Part shown: positions 44,106 to 56,463 of the stretch, piece by piece
How the letters are laid out: each line of letters opens with the position of its first letter
Numbering within the stretch: position 1 is the stretch's first letter
Assembly (NCBI GenBank): GCA_001466705.2
Contig: LATX02000244.1
Span: forward strand, 1-64,000
Direction of reading: 5' to 3'
Length of the DNA stretch: 64,000 bases
From: Moniliophthora roreri
Taxonomy: Eukaryota; Basidiomycota; Agaricomycetes; Agaricales; Marasmiaceae
Notes under the pieces: model-generated
The model's input: the letters and a program-made list of their open reading frames with translations, nothing else
The model's database searches: none
What the model was told of the DNA's origin: nothing
Made by a program: the position numbers and the translations under genes

Positions 44106-47100
44106 ATGGCCAAAGACGACGCCTCTTCCTCTACATCCACCATGGCACAGCAAAGCAAGAAGAAACGTGCAGACCCAGAACCACCTCCCCCAGATGCAGG
44201 TACCAAACCAATACAGCTCCAGCGTAGACGAGTATGGAGAGCTTGTGAGAGTTGCAGGCACGTTATGCTATTCAATTTTCTCCAATCTTTTTTTGACATT
44301 TTTTCATGTCTAAATAGGCGAAAGAAGATCAAGTGCGATGGATGTGAGCCAACTTGTTCTCAATGTGCTGCCTCGGGCTCCCAGTGCACCTGGTTGCAGA
44401 CCAAGGATCGGGGTGCGTTCACTGTGTTTCTCCGCAAGGTCCTCTTGCTGACAGGTCGTTGCAGCTGCCCTCAGCAGACAGTGAGTCTTTATCAAGTCTT
44501 GTCTATTCTGACATCTCAATCTTCTCCAGCTATGTACAGGAACTCGAAGCCCGTCTTCTTCACATGGAAAGCCTGTTCTCACAGATTGCCCCAGTGCTCG
44601 AGCAGATAGGCCCATCTGCCAACGGGAACGGCACCGCCAGCTTATCAAATGGCAAGGCTACACTACCTCCCGAACTGGCAACCCCTGCCACAGCAATCCT
44701 CCGGTCGATAGCTCCGAAAGAAAGTCAATCGGGGACGACACCACCAAAGTCCGTCAAAGTCGAAGACGATGTCAGCGAGTCATTTGGTCAGCTCGCGCTC
44801 GATGAATATGGACATGCCAGGTGGATAGGTGGATCGTCGACCATGTCGTTGATTCAATCCTTCCGAGCGCTGACCTCATCTCCACTGCACCGCATATCGC
44901 CCATGGAGGAGGATCCACACTCTCCATTACCCAGCATAAACAAATTATACTTCCCCGCTTCTGTTTTCTTTGGTAAAGTCCGGGCACTGCCCGGGCCAGA
45001 GGAAGTTGAATATCCCGAACGTGATTTGGCCGATAAACTGGTATTATTTTCTGTTCAGAGCCAACTTGCAACCGTATCTCATTTCCCCTCTTCCAGGTCA
45101 AGGCGTACTTTTCGCGATTGCATTTCCTTATGCCCGTTATGGACAAACCATCCTTCCTACAACAATACGAACACATTATGAATAACACACACGACCGCGA
45201 TCTTGTCAGCTCGCAAACGGCATTCATTTCTCTCATCTTTGCCGTATTCGCCTGTGCGGCCAACCTTGTGGAGGACGATCGGCTCAAAGTGAGCGGCCGA
45301 ACCGATGAGGGCGGAATGGGCATGGTCTATTACGAACGGCAAGTTACTAACATTTACCAACATTGCACTATCATTGACATCATCCATGCGCAGTTCTCTT
45401 ATTCTACAGTACATCAGTCATGCCAAAATTCAGGTTCCGCATGTTCAATGCTTCATTCTTCTCTCATCATTCTTGTGCTCGATCAATTGCCTCCCACAAG
45501 CCTGGATTCTTGTTGGGCAAGCCGTGCGGACCGGACAAGATCTCGGTCTCCATGTAAGTAAACGTTTTATCTCCTGTCATACCCCGCTAACATATAGGGA
45601 TAGCGATCACCCCGCAGACTAGTCGTTAGCCCCATAGAGAAGGAAATGCGTCGTAAAATATGGTGGGGTGTATACACCCTAGATCGTATGCTTGCTCTTG
45701 CACTTGGTCGACCTCTCGGGATTGAAGATGCAGATTGCGACGTGGAAGCACCCGTTGACGTTGACGATGACCTTCTTCCCGAATACTTCAGCGGCGCAAA
45801 CATCAAGCCCCCGCACCTATCGCTGATGACTGGATATATCGCGCTCATAAAACTCTATCAGATCGCTGGACGAGTGTTACGCAAGGTTTACGCGCTCGAA
45901 AACTGCAGAGATCATCTGGAGCCTGAGCAGAAAGCTGAATTGCAACAGATTGTGGATGTGTTGGATACCGAGCTGACAAAGTGGTGTGATGACCTTCCCG
46001 AGGTCTTCAAATCACGGCCAGAAACGGACGAGCAGGTGTCCATGGGCGCGGTTCTTTGCAGCCACTATTACTCTGTGCTCACCACGTTGCATCGGAATTT
46101 CCTTCCAGTAAAGAGGGACAGGGACCAGCTAGTCACGCCCAAGTCCACCATGAAAGCCGTCTCCTCCGCCCGATCATGTATTCGCCTCGCTCCGTCGATG
46201 AAGAACGTCGTGCCCCCATCGCATCATCTCGCTTTCTTCATTCAACACCTTTTCAGCTCCGCCGTTATCCTTTTGCTATACGCAATGCACACGCCTGACA
46301 CGCGGGGGGCGTCTGCCGCTATGGAGGAGGCAAAGAGCAGTCTTCCCGCGCTTGAATCATGGGAAGGTAGCTGGCCAGGTGCTCGTAAATGCAAAGAGCT
46401 CCTCTTAGAGTTGACCAATACGGCTGTTGAAGCAGTGACTCACGTGCCTACTGAAAACGTTGCTACTGTTGCTCCGTCGGCCACTACTGCACCAACGGAA
46501 TTGGAGAGACGAAGTTCAATCTCTGCTGGAACAAGTGCAAGTGCTGTTCACAGTCGAGTTACCAAGAACAGGTCTTCAAGGCGAAATGACTCGCGAGATC
46601 GTACTGAAGTACGGTCTCGTCGTATGGCCGCCGTGTCGCCATATCGCGTCGACAGTAAGCTCATTCCTATTCTAGATTGACTCCTGAATACTAACCACCT
46701 TCGTTGACAAATAGCTTCTGCCCGTGCGAGGTCATCATCACGTCGAAGAGGACACGAAGATTCAGACTCAGTAGATCATGGTTCAGGCCCATATTTCCAC
46801 AGCATCTCCAGTCCTACTGCCTCCGGTCTCCCACATATACCCAGTACTGGTAGCTCTCACAGCTCACCAGCCTCTGGGAATATACCTTCCCCAATAACCA
46901 CCGTGGCTGAAGCAGAACCCAGTCCGACTATGGCGCCTGCACACACTTTTTACGAGTCACCTGGTCTGTCGTCTGCTCAAATTCCTTCGCCTCCACGATA
47001 CGAGTTCGATTATAGCGGCATGCAGGGAAACCCACTTCACTTCTCAAACACGCCACAGTGGAGTGGGCAAAATGCAGAGTTGTATTCTCCGACTTCACAT

Positions 47101-47415
47101 GATAACACAATGCCTTTTGGCAGGGATAGCAGCTTCGTGGAAAGCTTTTCCAACTTTAGCTTTTCACCAGACCTCAGCGCATCTTTGGGCGCGTTGTCTA
47201 CGTCGCCGACTTCCACGTCGTTTGCTGCAACTGGTCTACCTTTCCGTGGACTGGAGTATCTTCGCAACTACCCTTCTGATGGTCACTCAATCGGTGACTA
47301 CTACATGGGGGATCAAGAGTCAATATGGCAGAGTTATGATCCAACGTCTTTTGAATATAATCCTGATCTTCCTTTTACTCTAGGTGATCCAGACCTGCAC
47401 GACGGTCTTCGCTGA
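44106..47415 (+). CDS. Zn2Cys6 transcription factor with fungal-specific TF domain, intact
   Basis: Gal4-type DNA-binding regulator. From MAKDDASSSTSTMAQQ (44106; an in-frame ATG at 44043 is an alternative) it runs through a basic region to the zinc cluster CESC, then RRKKIKCDGCEPTCSQC and GSQCTW. An intron splits the cluster after CESC. A coiled coil follows (YVQELEARLLHMESLFSQIA). The MHR domain has AYFSRLHFLMPVMDKPSF, WILVGQAVRTGQDLGLH, MRRKIWWGVYTLDRMLALAL and GRPLGIEDADCDVEAP. A Ser/Arg-rich linker and a long Ser/Pro/Tyr-rich C-terminus, probably the activation region, end PDLHDGLR. About 970 aa, six or seven exons, no disruption seen. Target genes are unknown. The closest-looking known group is the XlnR/xylanolytic-activator-type MHR, but that is weak. 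Confidence 0.88.
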
Positions 47416-47789
47416 TGACACCTCTGCTGCTCATCCGAGTCCGATTTTCATCTTGCTTGGGCATCACGATGGTGATGAACCGTGCTTACATCCTTTTTTT
47501 ATTGCTCATGAGCGTCAACCATATGGAACGCTGCACGGCTATGTACATTATATATATTTTTCTGTATCCATACCATACCCGTACTGTATAACTTTTATAC
47601 ACTACCACTAGCGTGTGTTTGAATGTGTAGTGACCTGTCTGAACTAGTTGTGTATGGTTTTCGAGAGTACCTTATATACCACAGTAATTTTTTTGGAAGA
47701 AATCGGAGTGCATTGGTAGCCTGATATGCATTTTCGAGAAAACTTTTCATAACACTGCTTCACCATTACTGCATGCAATGCGTTCCCAG

Positions 47790-48280
47790 CAAGGCATTTG
47801 CTGGCATGATTTGCCGCCACGGCGCCATCAGATTTCTTTCATCGGCGCCTTCACCTCATTCAAAAGGAAACTCGGAAACATCGACTGCTCTCGATATAGG
47901 TTACCTCGAGAAGATTACCTGCAGAGCTAATTTGCCGGCCGTTTATCTTGAGGAAATCCAGTTGCTTCCTGACAAATCACGATCTACACGTTAATGGCTA
48001 TATGGCGGACATACCTCGTTTTGCTCAGAGCTGCAGAAATTTACAACGATTAGCCGTTATTGCGATTTCGGCACGTCCAGGGCAGCAACGAGAACAAACT
48101 TTCGCCTCGATCAGCTGTCCTTGGAGGGAGCAGGGATCGATTCGGGCTCCACAAGAAGCTCCTCCCCATGGGCCTTTAGGCTTTCTCTTTCCAAGAAGTC
48201 TTGGACACAGTGAATGAGACGTTACGCGAACTGTATCCGCCATTTCATGACCTGTCAAATACACTACATTTCTGACCTCA
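47790..48280 (+). pseudogene. probable relic of an F-box/LRR-like gene
   Basis: Protein-like fragments occur in successive frames with no connecting open frame. LDIGYLEKITCRANLPAVYL comes first; then, shifted, NHDLHVNGYMADIPRFAQSC and NLQRLAVIAISARPG. Shifted again is FRLDQLSLEGAGIDSGSTRS, and last VLDTVNETLRELYPPFHDL. The leucine-patterned phrases suggest an LRR-type F-box protein C-terminus, which is numerous in mushrooms. Frameshifts near 47960, 48110 and 48190 make an intact gene unlikely. The family guess is tentative. Confidence 0.35.
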
Positions 48281-48335
48281 ATTTGTCTACTTATATAAAA
48301 TCTGTCTTTAATTATGCATTCGTAGCTCTACTTAT

Positions 48336-49810
48336 TTAGGATAATGGGCTTTCAGCAACGGTGACTGAGGTTGCATACTTATTCAACAATTCGTCGCTTT
48401 CCAACACTTTCGATCCTTCTGGTTCAATCGTGATCAAAACATAGACATCCCCAGTACTCTTGTCCTGCATCATTCTGCTGTATCCGGGGGGATACACACC
48501 ACCACCAGCAGTTGTGCAAATAGGTTTTCCCCAACCAAGATCCAGTTTGGGACCTCGCAGGTCGGCTTGAGACCAATTGGTCATCACTACGTCAGTGGGC
48601 CAACTGATGCGACCAGGAGGTTTGGTGTTACGAGGGTCTTCAAAGAAGGATATCTTATGGGCGATGGCTTCTGGTGCTAGCTGATGGTTCAGAGCGGTTC
48701 GAATCGCAAGAGCAACACGGGAAGCAGATTCGAGGGATAATGATAACAAGTCGGAGGAGGAAGCGATGGTGGTGAAAAGGAGGTTGAAGTTGCCGAGATA
48801 TTTGCCATCACTCATCTTGCCTCGAACAGACCTGTCTCGCCCATCCGCGGCCATCGCCAAGGTCTGGGTTTCGCCCTCCGAATCTGGCTTGCCAAAGATA
48901 TACGTGTTGGTCACGTTCGCATTGACACGGGCGCGAGAGATGACCCCCCAAAGCAGAGCAGCCAGGGCATCCCCGGAAGAGATCCATGTGTCTTTGGCAA
49001 AAGCAGACGGGGAAAGATCGTTCTTCAATCGTTCCACGTCGCTTTTGGTGAATTTCCATCTTGAAAGACCTGCTGCCACAAATGGTGGTGATTCGGTCAA
49101 GGGAGCGGGAAGAACGATGTATCCGGGAGGAGGAACGGTTGATTTCTCGGCCGTCGAACTACCGAAGAATCGACCGGGATGACGAGACCAATCTTCGGGA
49201 ATGCGAACAAAGTCGACGGGTTCACCTCGAGCGAGCTGTGCCCACATTTCGAGGAAATCGACGAAACCTCGTAGATCGGTGACTTGGTGATTAATGGAAG
49301 CAGCGACAGCGATGGTTCCGCAGGAAAACTTGATTTTTGGGACGGAGTTAGTGGATAATAAATTGACAAAGTAAATTGTGCATTTACCTGAGTGACTTTC
49401 ACTGCTAATATGCTATCGAGTGGAGACAAAATCATGACATCCCGAGGCGTCAAGTCTTCATTATCGCCAGCATATGGCGTATCTTTCTCTTCAAAAGTAA
49501 ATGGAGTGCCTTGACGATTTTCCGCGTCCATAGCGATATAGACATCGCCTGCATCATTCGCTCGTACTGTTCCGGAAATGGGCGGGTATAATTCGAGCGC
49601 TTCGGCAAGAGAAGTTTTAAGTTTTTCTATGACATCGGTAGCATTGTCTTTCAGATGAGCCGGTAGCGGAGGGAAGATTCGATGATTGCGAATCGGCATA
49701 GGGGCAGAGATTAAATCCAGGCCATGAAGGCTGACGGTTGATGGAGGAGCTGGGCGGTTGAATTTGTTGGTTGGGTGGATGGTGAATGTTTTGATTGTTT
49801 CTTGACCCAT
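48336..49810 (-). CDS. BAHD-type acyltransferase (transferase family PF02458)
   Basis: Acyl-CoA-dependent O- or N-acyltransferase of the BAHD/trichothecene-acetyltransferase group. Two exons: MGQETIKTFTIHPTNKFNRP to KVTQ, then FSCGTIAVAASINHQVTDLR and on to the stop at 48336. The catalytic HxxxD motif is HQVTD (about residue 150), and the structural DFGWG motif appears as LDLGWGKP near the C-terminus. SSGDALAALLWGVISRARVN and MAADGRDRSVRGKMSDGKYL (the usual substrate-pocket border) support the family. About 470 aa. Substrate unknown. It is divergent from the acyl-CoA dehydrogenase, with 287 bp between starts. Confidence 0.9.
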
Positions 49811-50097
49811 GTCGAATTACAAAGTCGGGGAAGATGGTGTCAAAACCTATCGCTTCATTCGCTCTATATCCTCATATCATTGTTGACGTTTCCTGATCTT
49901 GACCTGCCCTCAAGTGTCACTGTTCAGAAGTAGAAGTAGTTCTTGAAAATCCAATGCATATGTAGTGGCTTTCGGAATTGATTCACACTGACAGCTGACA
50001 ATTTCCACCCGGCTACTCAAGTTACCGTCAATTACATACACTCGGACGCGACTCACAAATGTGAAAAGCCCTGGCTTTTTTCTTCCAACAACCATCA

Positions 50098-52150
50098 ATG
50101 GCACAACACCCTATCGTCGAACTCACTTCTGAAGCGTCATGGGCAATGGTATTCATCTCGACGGTTTATCGCGTACTTGCCGCTACTGATATCATCCTTA
50201 GGTGGAAGACAAGTTCTCCCCATTCGCCAAAGAAACACTCGCAAAACTCATCAAGTTTCTCGACGTGCGTGGACCATCCATTTTGGTTACTCCCGTCACT
50301 GACCCTGTTAATTCTAGGCTGAGGTGTTTCCTGCACTCAAAGTTGCAGAAGAGCAGATTCCAAATGATGAACGTCGCTGGAAGACCGTCATTCCAATTGT
50401 AGCAGAGTTGAAGGAGAAGGCAAAGAAACTGGGACTGTGGAACCTCTTCCTAAGTAAAGCACATTACCCAGAATTCGGCATTCCCCTCACCAACCTCGAG
50501 GTATCGTATATTCGTGGTTCCGTCTCATTGACACGAATGAATGATGACTATGGCAGTATGCTGTTATGGCCGAGGTTCTAGGCCGAGGTGGTCAGCTTGC
50601 ATCTGAAGTGGTGAACTGCTCTGCTCCGGATACTGGTAACATGGGTGCGTTGTCTTTCATCTGGAAATAGTATTGGCCTGAAATGAGACTCTAGAGGTCC
50701 TTGCGAGGTACGGTTCACCAGAGCAACAGAAGAAGTGGCTTATTCCATTACTGAATGGAGAAATTCGGTCGTCTTTTTCCATGACTGAGAAACACGGTCA
50801 GTTACGTCAACACTGGGAAACATGCTATTTGTTAAAGTCTTCCACAGTCGCGTCCTCCGATGCTACGAATATTCGAACTTCAATCAAGCGAGAAGGAGAT
50901 GAGATTGTCATTAATGGGCACAAATGGTATGTACCTATCGATTTCGTCTATGCACGATGACCCTTATCCTCTACAGGTGGATCAGTGGTGCTGGGGACCC
51001 CAGATGTGCTCTCCACCTAGTTCTAGGGAAGAGTGATCCTGGCAACCAGAGCGCGTACCACCAACAAAGCATTGTCATCGTACCTGCCAATGCACCGGGT
51101 GTCAAAGTCGTTCGACCTATGACTGTGTTTGGATTTGACGATGCTCCCGAAGGTCACTGCGAGGTGATTTATGACAACGTTCGTGTCCCACTCAGCAACC
51201 TTGTTTTGGGATGGGGAAGAGGGTTCGAGGTGTGTAGCTTCTTACCATCTTTATTTCTACGTCAAATTAAAGCAGGTGCACAGATTATCCAAGGTCGTCT
51301 TGGGTGAGTTCTGCTTGAGTTTGTTGCTTCCTTTGGCCGACTCAATTATTCATCAGTCCTGGACGTATCCACCACTGCATGCGGTCCATCGGAGTAGCAC
51401 AAAAAGCATTGGATGCCATGCTTCGCCGTGTTACAGATCCCGCTCGCAAGCCATTTGGAAAATACCTACACGAGCATGGTGAGCCAGAATTGCTAAAATT
51501 TTCCTCGCCCACTAATCTTTCGCCACAGGTACTGTTATTGCAGATATTGCCAAGTCGCGAGCAGAAATTGAAGGCGCCAGGATGCTCGTGTTGAGCGTCG
51601 CATTGATGGTTGGTCGACTCATTCAAGTCTTCAGGTTTGTCTGCTCACGACGACTTTTATTTGAAGATTGACAAGTACAAGGCCAAAGGTGCATTGAAGG
51701 AGATCGGAATTGCCAAGGTAAAGATATTAAAACAAAACTGCTAGCATTCCGTTTCTCATTGTTTTCGTCAGTTCGTTATTCCCTCGATGGCACTCCAAGT
51801 CGTGGATCGGGCTATCCAAATTCACGGTGCAGAAGGCGTGTCTCAAGATCAAGATCTTGCCAAAGCTTGGACCGGGTTGAGGACCCTTCGTCTGGCGGAT
51901 GTATGTACTTGAATATCTGAAGAATACGGGCTATATTGACACGTTCTGGTGATACAGGGACCCGACGCTGTACGTGGCGTATCGTCGCGTTTTCATCGTT
52001 TTAGACGCTCATCAATGTTTTTAGGTCCATATTCAGCAAGTAGGACTCCGAGAGCTCAAGCGAGCACCAGCACTTGTAGCGAAGGAGCAGGAACGCAGAA
52101 AGAAGGAAAAAGTATTGATGGAGAAGGCGGGCCTCAAGGCTCGTTTATGA
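50098..52150 (+). CDS. acyl-CoA dehydrogenase, ACAD10/11-like
   Basis: FAD enzyme predicted to introduce the alpha-beta double bond in fatty-acyl-CoA; ACAD11-type members act on long chains, often in peroxisomes. It starts [20 protein letters not shown] at 50098. Visible blocks: [57 protein letters not shown] (flavin-binding TE), [60 protein letters not shown] and [20 protein letters not shown]. The frame runs through at least nine short introns and ends [10 protein letters not shown], about 435 aa. There is no obvious N-terminal presequence. A possible C-terminal ARL resembles a weak PTS1-like end. Confidence 0.9.
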
Positions 52151-52474
52151 GATTAAACAAATCTTTTCGGTATATCTCTGACTGCCGTCATTTGTATTAC
52201 TACCAAAATGTGACTATGGAACTCAGAATGTTCATGGAGCAGCTGCAGATGCATCTCCAACGACGGTACCCCATGGCATGCTCAACGGGAAACAGGAACT
52301 AGAATGATCCCATAGCCTCAGGTGCCGGACTTAGAACGTTTTGCCATGTTTTTTTTTGGCTTTAAACTGCATCAACGTAGCGATACAGATGAAGATGTGA
52401 TATAAGCGTGCATGAGACTAAATCGACTAAGATGTAGGATGCAGTCACAGTATGGGTATGCAGACTAATAATAT
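52151..52474. other. convergent 3' flanks
   Basis: These 324 bp separate the stops of the acyl-CoA dehydrogenase and the PPR-like gene. Nothing beyond T-rich 3' sequence is seen. Confidence 0.5.
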
Positions 52475-54340
52475 CTATGTTTTCCCGACCGCGTACAGTC
52501 TCCCTATGCCTCTTCTCTTCTTGGCGTGACTCCGCTCTTTCCGTCCTCTAATTCCCAATTTCTTCATGAAATCCCTCGTTCTACTTCTCTTCTTGAGCGG
52601 TACCCGTCCCGATCGTGAATGAAGTGATGAAAACTCATAGAGGTTTCCGATTCGTCTACCAGGGCCCGAATACCGTTTTGTCCTACCGTGCTGAGCAACT
52701 GCAGCCTTTTCCGCCACAATTGTAGCCCCTTCCGTGTCTTCTTCGGTTTGCGCTGGCTGCACTGGCGTCTTAGCGCGTTTAGCATGAAACCGAGAAACAG
52801 CAGAAACTCGCTCCAACGCTTCAACCAACTCCTTCAAATCTCGTTTCAGTATACTCAAATGCAGAGGTACCGAAAAAGGCTTTTCCGGCAACGATGAAGA
52901 GACATAGCCACGAGAGTATTGCGGTATGTCCTGACCGACTATCGGTCGGTGTTTGTAGGGATTCATTGGAACGGGAGAACTCGACGAAGATGATGCATCC
53001 GGCAAAGCGGACGGATCCCATCGACGTTGTAGACCCCACCACCGGACAAACCACTCATACTGTTCTTTCTTTCTCCGAACTTCTCTCTTGAGCTTGTTTT
53101 TAGCCCATATTTCGAAATGCTTTCGACCTGAGAAGAGGACGGCGGAGAACATGTCTTTTGTGACGGATACCCTCGGTGCGGTTATTATTGATGGTGATGG
53201 GGGAGGTCTAGGTAGAAACTGGTGTTTTGTTTGGAGGAGTAGGTGGCGAGTTTTCTTGAAGGATGAGTATGAAAGTTCCATTGCGTGAAGGAGGTAATGT
53301 CTCGCTAAGGCAGGACGCTTTGTCTTCTTTAATGCGCGTAAAATGATTCGGAAGGACGTGGTATTGGGTGAAGCCGAGGGCGGGGTCCATTGGGATGTGT
53401 TTTCAGCTGGTATACCAAAGTCGTCGTCATCTTCTCCTTCAAAGGAGTTGGACTGAGAATGGTGAATAGTGGATCGGGGAAGAGGGTTTGTGAGAACTTC
53501 GAAAGTTTGGATGAGTTTTGAGATGTCCCCTTCCTGGGCGTAGAAGTCAAGAATGATATTTAACGCGTCTGCACTCAACGGGAAAAGGCCCTCTCCTCCA
53601 TCAAAAGGCACCTGATCTGGGTACGACACATCGATACCATATCCAACCTTGAGCATTTCTTCAAACCCGGCACGGTCCGAAATCTCCTTCATGATGCGCA
53701 GGACCAAATCGAGGATTGCTGGCGTCCAAGCAACACCTCTAACACGCATGTGGTCCATGATACTACGTAAATTTGACTTGGCCGCTTTGAGGAGCTGTAA
53801 GCGGTATCCCTTGCTTTGAGCAGGGCTCCATCTTGGATTACCGGGTCCACCTTGATGTGAAGGCAGAGTGAGTGCCCTGGCCAAGGCCTGGATGCATAGC
53901 GAATACGTCTGGGAATTTGGTTTACAGCTCGCACTCATCTCCCGTAAGACTCTCATCGATGCCTCGTAATTCCCCGTCGCTGCAAACTGTTCCAACACAA
54001 AGTTGTAGTCCGAGGTTAACGTAGCACCTTGGGCACGAATGTTGCGAATGACGGTCTGTAACCGTCCTTCGCATTGGGGTAAATGGCGCTCCCGGTGATG
54101 TAGAATACTGGAGTTGGATGAAGCACGTAGGTCCTGTGCTGGTGGAGTGCATTTTCGAAGGACTGCACGGTGAACGGAAAGAGGAACGTCGCCGAGGGTG
54201 TTGAGGGCTGCAATGTACCGGTTGAAGATGGCTGAGGGAGATTCTTTGTGAAGCGACTCTTCAAGTGCGATGAGCTGGCGAGATCTGGGACCAGTGGACG
54301 AGAAATAATGTCGGCCCAGTCGCTGCACCCCCGCTCTCAT
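52475..54340 (-). CDS. mitochondrial PPR-like protein
   Basis: Intronless gene of about 621 aa starting MRAGVQRLGRHYFSSTGPRS at 54340, a good mitochondrial presequence. The frame is open slightly further, but no ATG is found there. Helical pairs of pentatricopeptide type are suggested by DYNFVLEQFAATGNYEASMR, RVLREMSASCKPNSQTYSLC, ALNIILDFYAQEGDISKLIQ and SFRIILRALKKTKRPALARH. A basic C-terminus (KKLGIRGRKERSHAKKRRG) fits RNA binding. It is probably a mitochondrial RNA-processing or translation factor, but there is no specific ortholog I can name. Confidence 0.75.
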   Translation of the reverse strand: MRAGVQRLGRHYFSSTGPRSRQLIALEESLHKESPSAIFNRYIAALNTLGDVPLSVHRAVLRKCTPPAQDLRASSNSSILHHRERHLPQCEGRLQTVIRNIRAQGATLTSDYNFVLEQFAATGNYEASMRVLREMSASCKPNSQTYSLCIQALARALTLPSHQGGPGNPRWSPAQSKGYRLQLLKAAKSNLRSIMDHMRVRGVAWTPAILDLVLRIMKEISDRAGFEEMLKVGYGIDVSYPDQVPFDGGEGLFPLSADALNIILDFYAQEGDISKLIQTFEVLTNPLPRSTIHHSQSNSFEGEDDDDFGIPAENTSQWTPPSASPNTTSFRIILRALKKTKRPALARHYLLHAMELSYSSFKKTRHLLLQTKHQFLPRPPPSPSIITAPRVSVTKDMFSAVLFSGRKHFEIWAKNKLKREVRRKKEQYEWFVRWWGLQRRWDPSALPDASSSSSSPVPMNPYKHRPIVGQDIPQYSRGYVSSSLPEKPFSVPLHLSILKRDLKELVEALERVSAVSRFHAKRAKTPVQPAQTEEDTEGATIVAEKAAVAQHGRTKRYSGPGRRIGNLYEFSSLHSRSGRVPLKKRSRTRDFMKKLGIRGRKERSHAKKRRGIGRLYAVGKT

Positions 54341-54668
54341 CGAAGCAGAGAACAAAAATTTTGCCACGTGCCTACGCGTTCCGGGCTGCCGCCTGATGTC
54401 GTAGTTTCCGGGTAGATTCAGGAATCAGACTGCATTTCTAGTTCTGAATACTAGCTGAGAGTGGACATGTAACAGTCATGCAGAACAAATTTTATGGCGG
54501 TTAATAGGTGGAGGAATAAAAATTCGCGAAACTTGAATCGTGTGTCCTCGGCAACTGCCGAACATTGCGGAACAGAAACAGAAAGTCACAGATTAAACGA
54601 ATTTGCTCAATCGCACCTTCCACGCCGATTCTCAAACATTATCACCCTTAGTGTAATTGCAAAATACT
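54341..54668. promoter_or_regulatory. divergent promoter, PPR-like gene / TPR gene
   Basis: These 328 bp lie between the two starts. No repeat or RNA gene is recognised. Confidence 0.4.
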
Positions 54669-55512
54669 ATGGACTCTCAAAGGTACAAAAGTGGAGATCC
54701 TATGAACCCATATGATCCTGGTTCGTCTTTCCCCGGTCTAACTTAGCTTGTTGATTGAATCGCTTTGCACCAGCTTGCTTCTCTCTTGGTAAAGAAGGCG
54801 TCGAGGCGCGTATCAAGAACGGGACTAGTCCTCTGTTTGGTAAACAGATGGAGAAGGTTCTCAGCGACCCTTCCAAGATGAAGCTTTTCCTCGACATGAT
54901 GAAGGCTGATATGGAAGAGTGCAAACGTACCGGTGAGGACCCTATTGAGAGGATGATGCGTGAAAAGAGAGAGTGGGCCGAGGCCGATGCGAAAAGCGCA
55001 AAGCTGAAGAACTTTGGTAATGAAGCGTTCAAAAAGGGCGATTACGAGGATGCATTTGTCATTTATACAGCTTGTCAGGAGTTGAGTCCGCAGGAGCCGC
55101 TGTATTCATTGAATAGGGCTGCCGCTGCGCTAAGTGAGTTACCCTTTTACTTGTGGATCATTCGACTCCAACTGCGTCCTTTTCAGAGTTGAAACTTTTC
55201 GAGATCGCGATTGATGACGCGTCTTCGGCTTTGGACAGCAAATATAACGAGGCCAAGGCTCACTTCCGCCGCGGTCAGGCTTATGGCGCGTTGGGAGAAT
55301 TACAAAAAGCGCGTAAGGACCTTGAAGCAGCTCTGAAGTTTCAGCCGGAAGACAGTTCTATCACGAGGGAGATGGAATCCCTGGCTCGCGTCGAGGAACT
55401 TTCGCCAGGGGAACGGTCTGCATGGATTGACCAACAGGGGGACAGAGATATCCCCAATATCTTTGGGTCAGAAGAAGAATTCAATGCACGGGTTACCGAA
55501 TTGATCAAATGA
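54669..55512 (+). CDS. TPR-domain protein, co-chaperone-like
   Basis: About 245 aa, three exons, from MDSQRYKSGDPMNPYDP to EEEFNARVTELIK. The TPR core begins AKSAKLKNFGNEAFKKGDYE, the typical first TPR of Sti1/TTC4-type co-chaperones. It continues YSLNRAAAALKLKLFEIAID and EAKAHFRRGQAYGALGELQK. The N-terminal region (PLFGKQMEKVLSDPSKMKLF) has helices but no named domain. The arrangement suggests binding of Hsp70/Hsp90 C-terminal peptides, but the clamp residues are not all checkable by eye, so the co-chaperone role is inference. Confidence 0.8.
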
Positions 55513-55943
55513 AGTTTTGAATCAGTGATCACTTACGACTTGTTGGTTTGCACAGTGTATATAATATCGCGTACTCCTTGTATCCTACCTGTACCATAGC
55601 ACTTTTCTTGAAACACCCCTTCATCTGCTGTATACCAATCTGGCAATGACCAACCAATCCACGGATTTTATCCAGACTCAGAGACCGCCGTCGCGGTGTC
55701 GCCCTAAACTTGGCATTACACATTGACTAGAAGCGATAGCCGGCCGTCAAACAGCAAAAAAGACCGAGAATTCCAGTTTCTTCTTCAATTTCCAGTCCGT
55801 TTGAGTTGACATCTGCTGGGATTCCCCACAAATCCTGCCAAATTCGAATATCAAGCACGAAGATGAAGATTACGCGTGTTTTATACTCTTTCAACGTTAC
55901 TTGTAATATAAGTACAGCTGCGTGCTTGAGAACCATTTCTCGA
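55513..55943. other. intergenic, convergent flanks
   Basis: These 431 bp lie between the stops of the TPR gene and the Kre9-like gene. I see no gene, repeat or structure. Confidence 0.5.
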
Positions 55944-56463
55944 TTAGAGGATGGTTCCGACCGGCCTCAATCTGAAGTCACCACTCGTAGAGAAGACCTG
56001 GTCAACCCAGCTGGAACATGAATAGTCAGCACAATAAACAAGCAACAGACTTATCAAGTACTCACGATGCGTTAACAGCCCGGAAAACGTAGTTGAGGTC
56101 GCTGTCAATAGATACGTCAGTCAAGAACTCATCGGAGGCTACTTCAGATACGCACGTGGGCAAGTTGGCATTGAATGTAATCGTTACTCTACCATCCGCG
56201 GTCCTGATTTCGCCAAAATCTTGCTTGAGGCTGAAAGGAAGCCTGTCAAAGTCCATAAGGAAGAGCCTGAACGTTGCAGGGTCGGTGGGGCTGCTGGCCC
56301 AGGCGATGTCGGTTTGAGCTCCGGCCACCGGATTATTGGGGCCAGAGATGCTGATGAAGGCAGCAGCGTAGGATGCGAAAGCGAGGGGGGCGAGGCTGGA
56401 AGATGTCAGCATCTAGGATGTAGAATTGAAGATGATGAGTTCACACCTCCTCAAGGCAACCAT
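55944..56463 (-). CDS. secreted Kre9/Knh1-type (Ser-Thr-rich GPI-anchored family) protein
   Basis: Small secreted protein. A 17-nt first coding exon gives MVALR, joined to SLAPLAFASYAAAFISISGP, a signal peptide leading into the Kre9/Knh1-type N-terminal domain. The domain hallmarks are NNPVAGAQTDIAWASSPTDP and DGRVTITFNANLPTC. The last exon reads WVDQVFSTSGDFRLRPVGTI and ends one residue later, with no Ser/Thr-rich tail or GPI signal. At about 135 aa it is shorter than the GPI-anchored members and is probably released into the wall or medium. Function in cell-wall beta-glucan is only a family suggestion. Confidence 0.78.

Noticed and set aside
48680..48720. GGTTCGAATC word resembling a tRNA T-loop
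   Set aside because: It falls inside the second exon of the acyltransferase, and no matching acceptor stem or anticodon arm could be found around it.
43453..52150. Secondary-metabolite cluster around the Zn2Cys6 regulator, BAHD acyltransferase and acyl-CoA dehydrogenase
   Set aside because: There is no core synthase (PKS, NRPS, terpene cyclase) or P450, and the genes are flanked by housekeeping genes. Adjacency alone is weak evidence.
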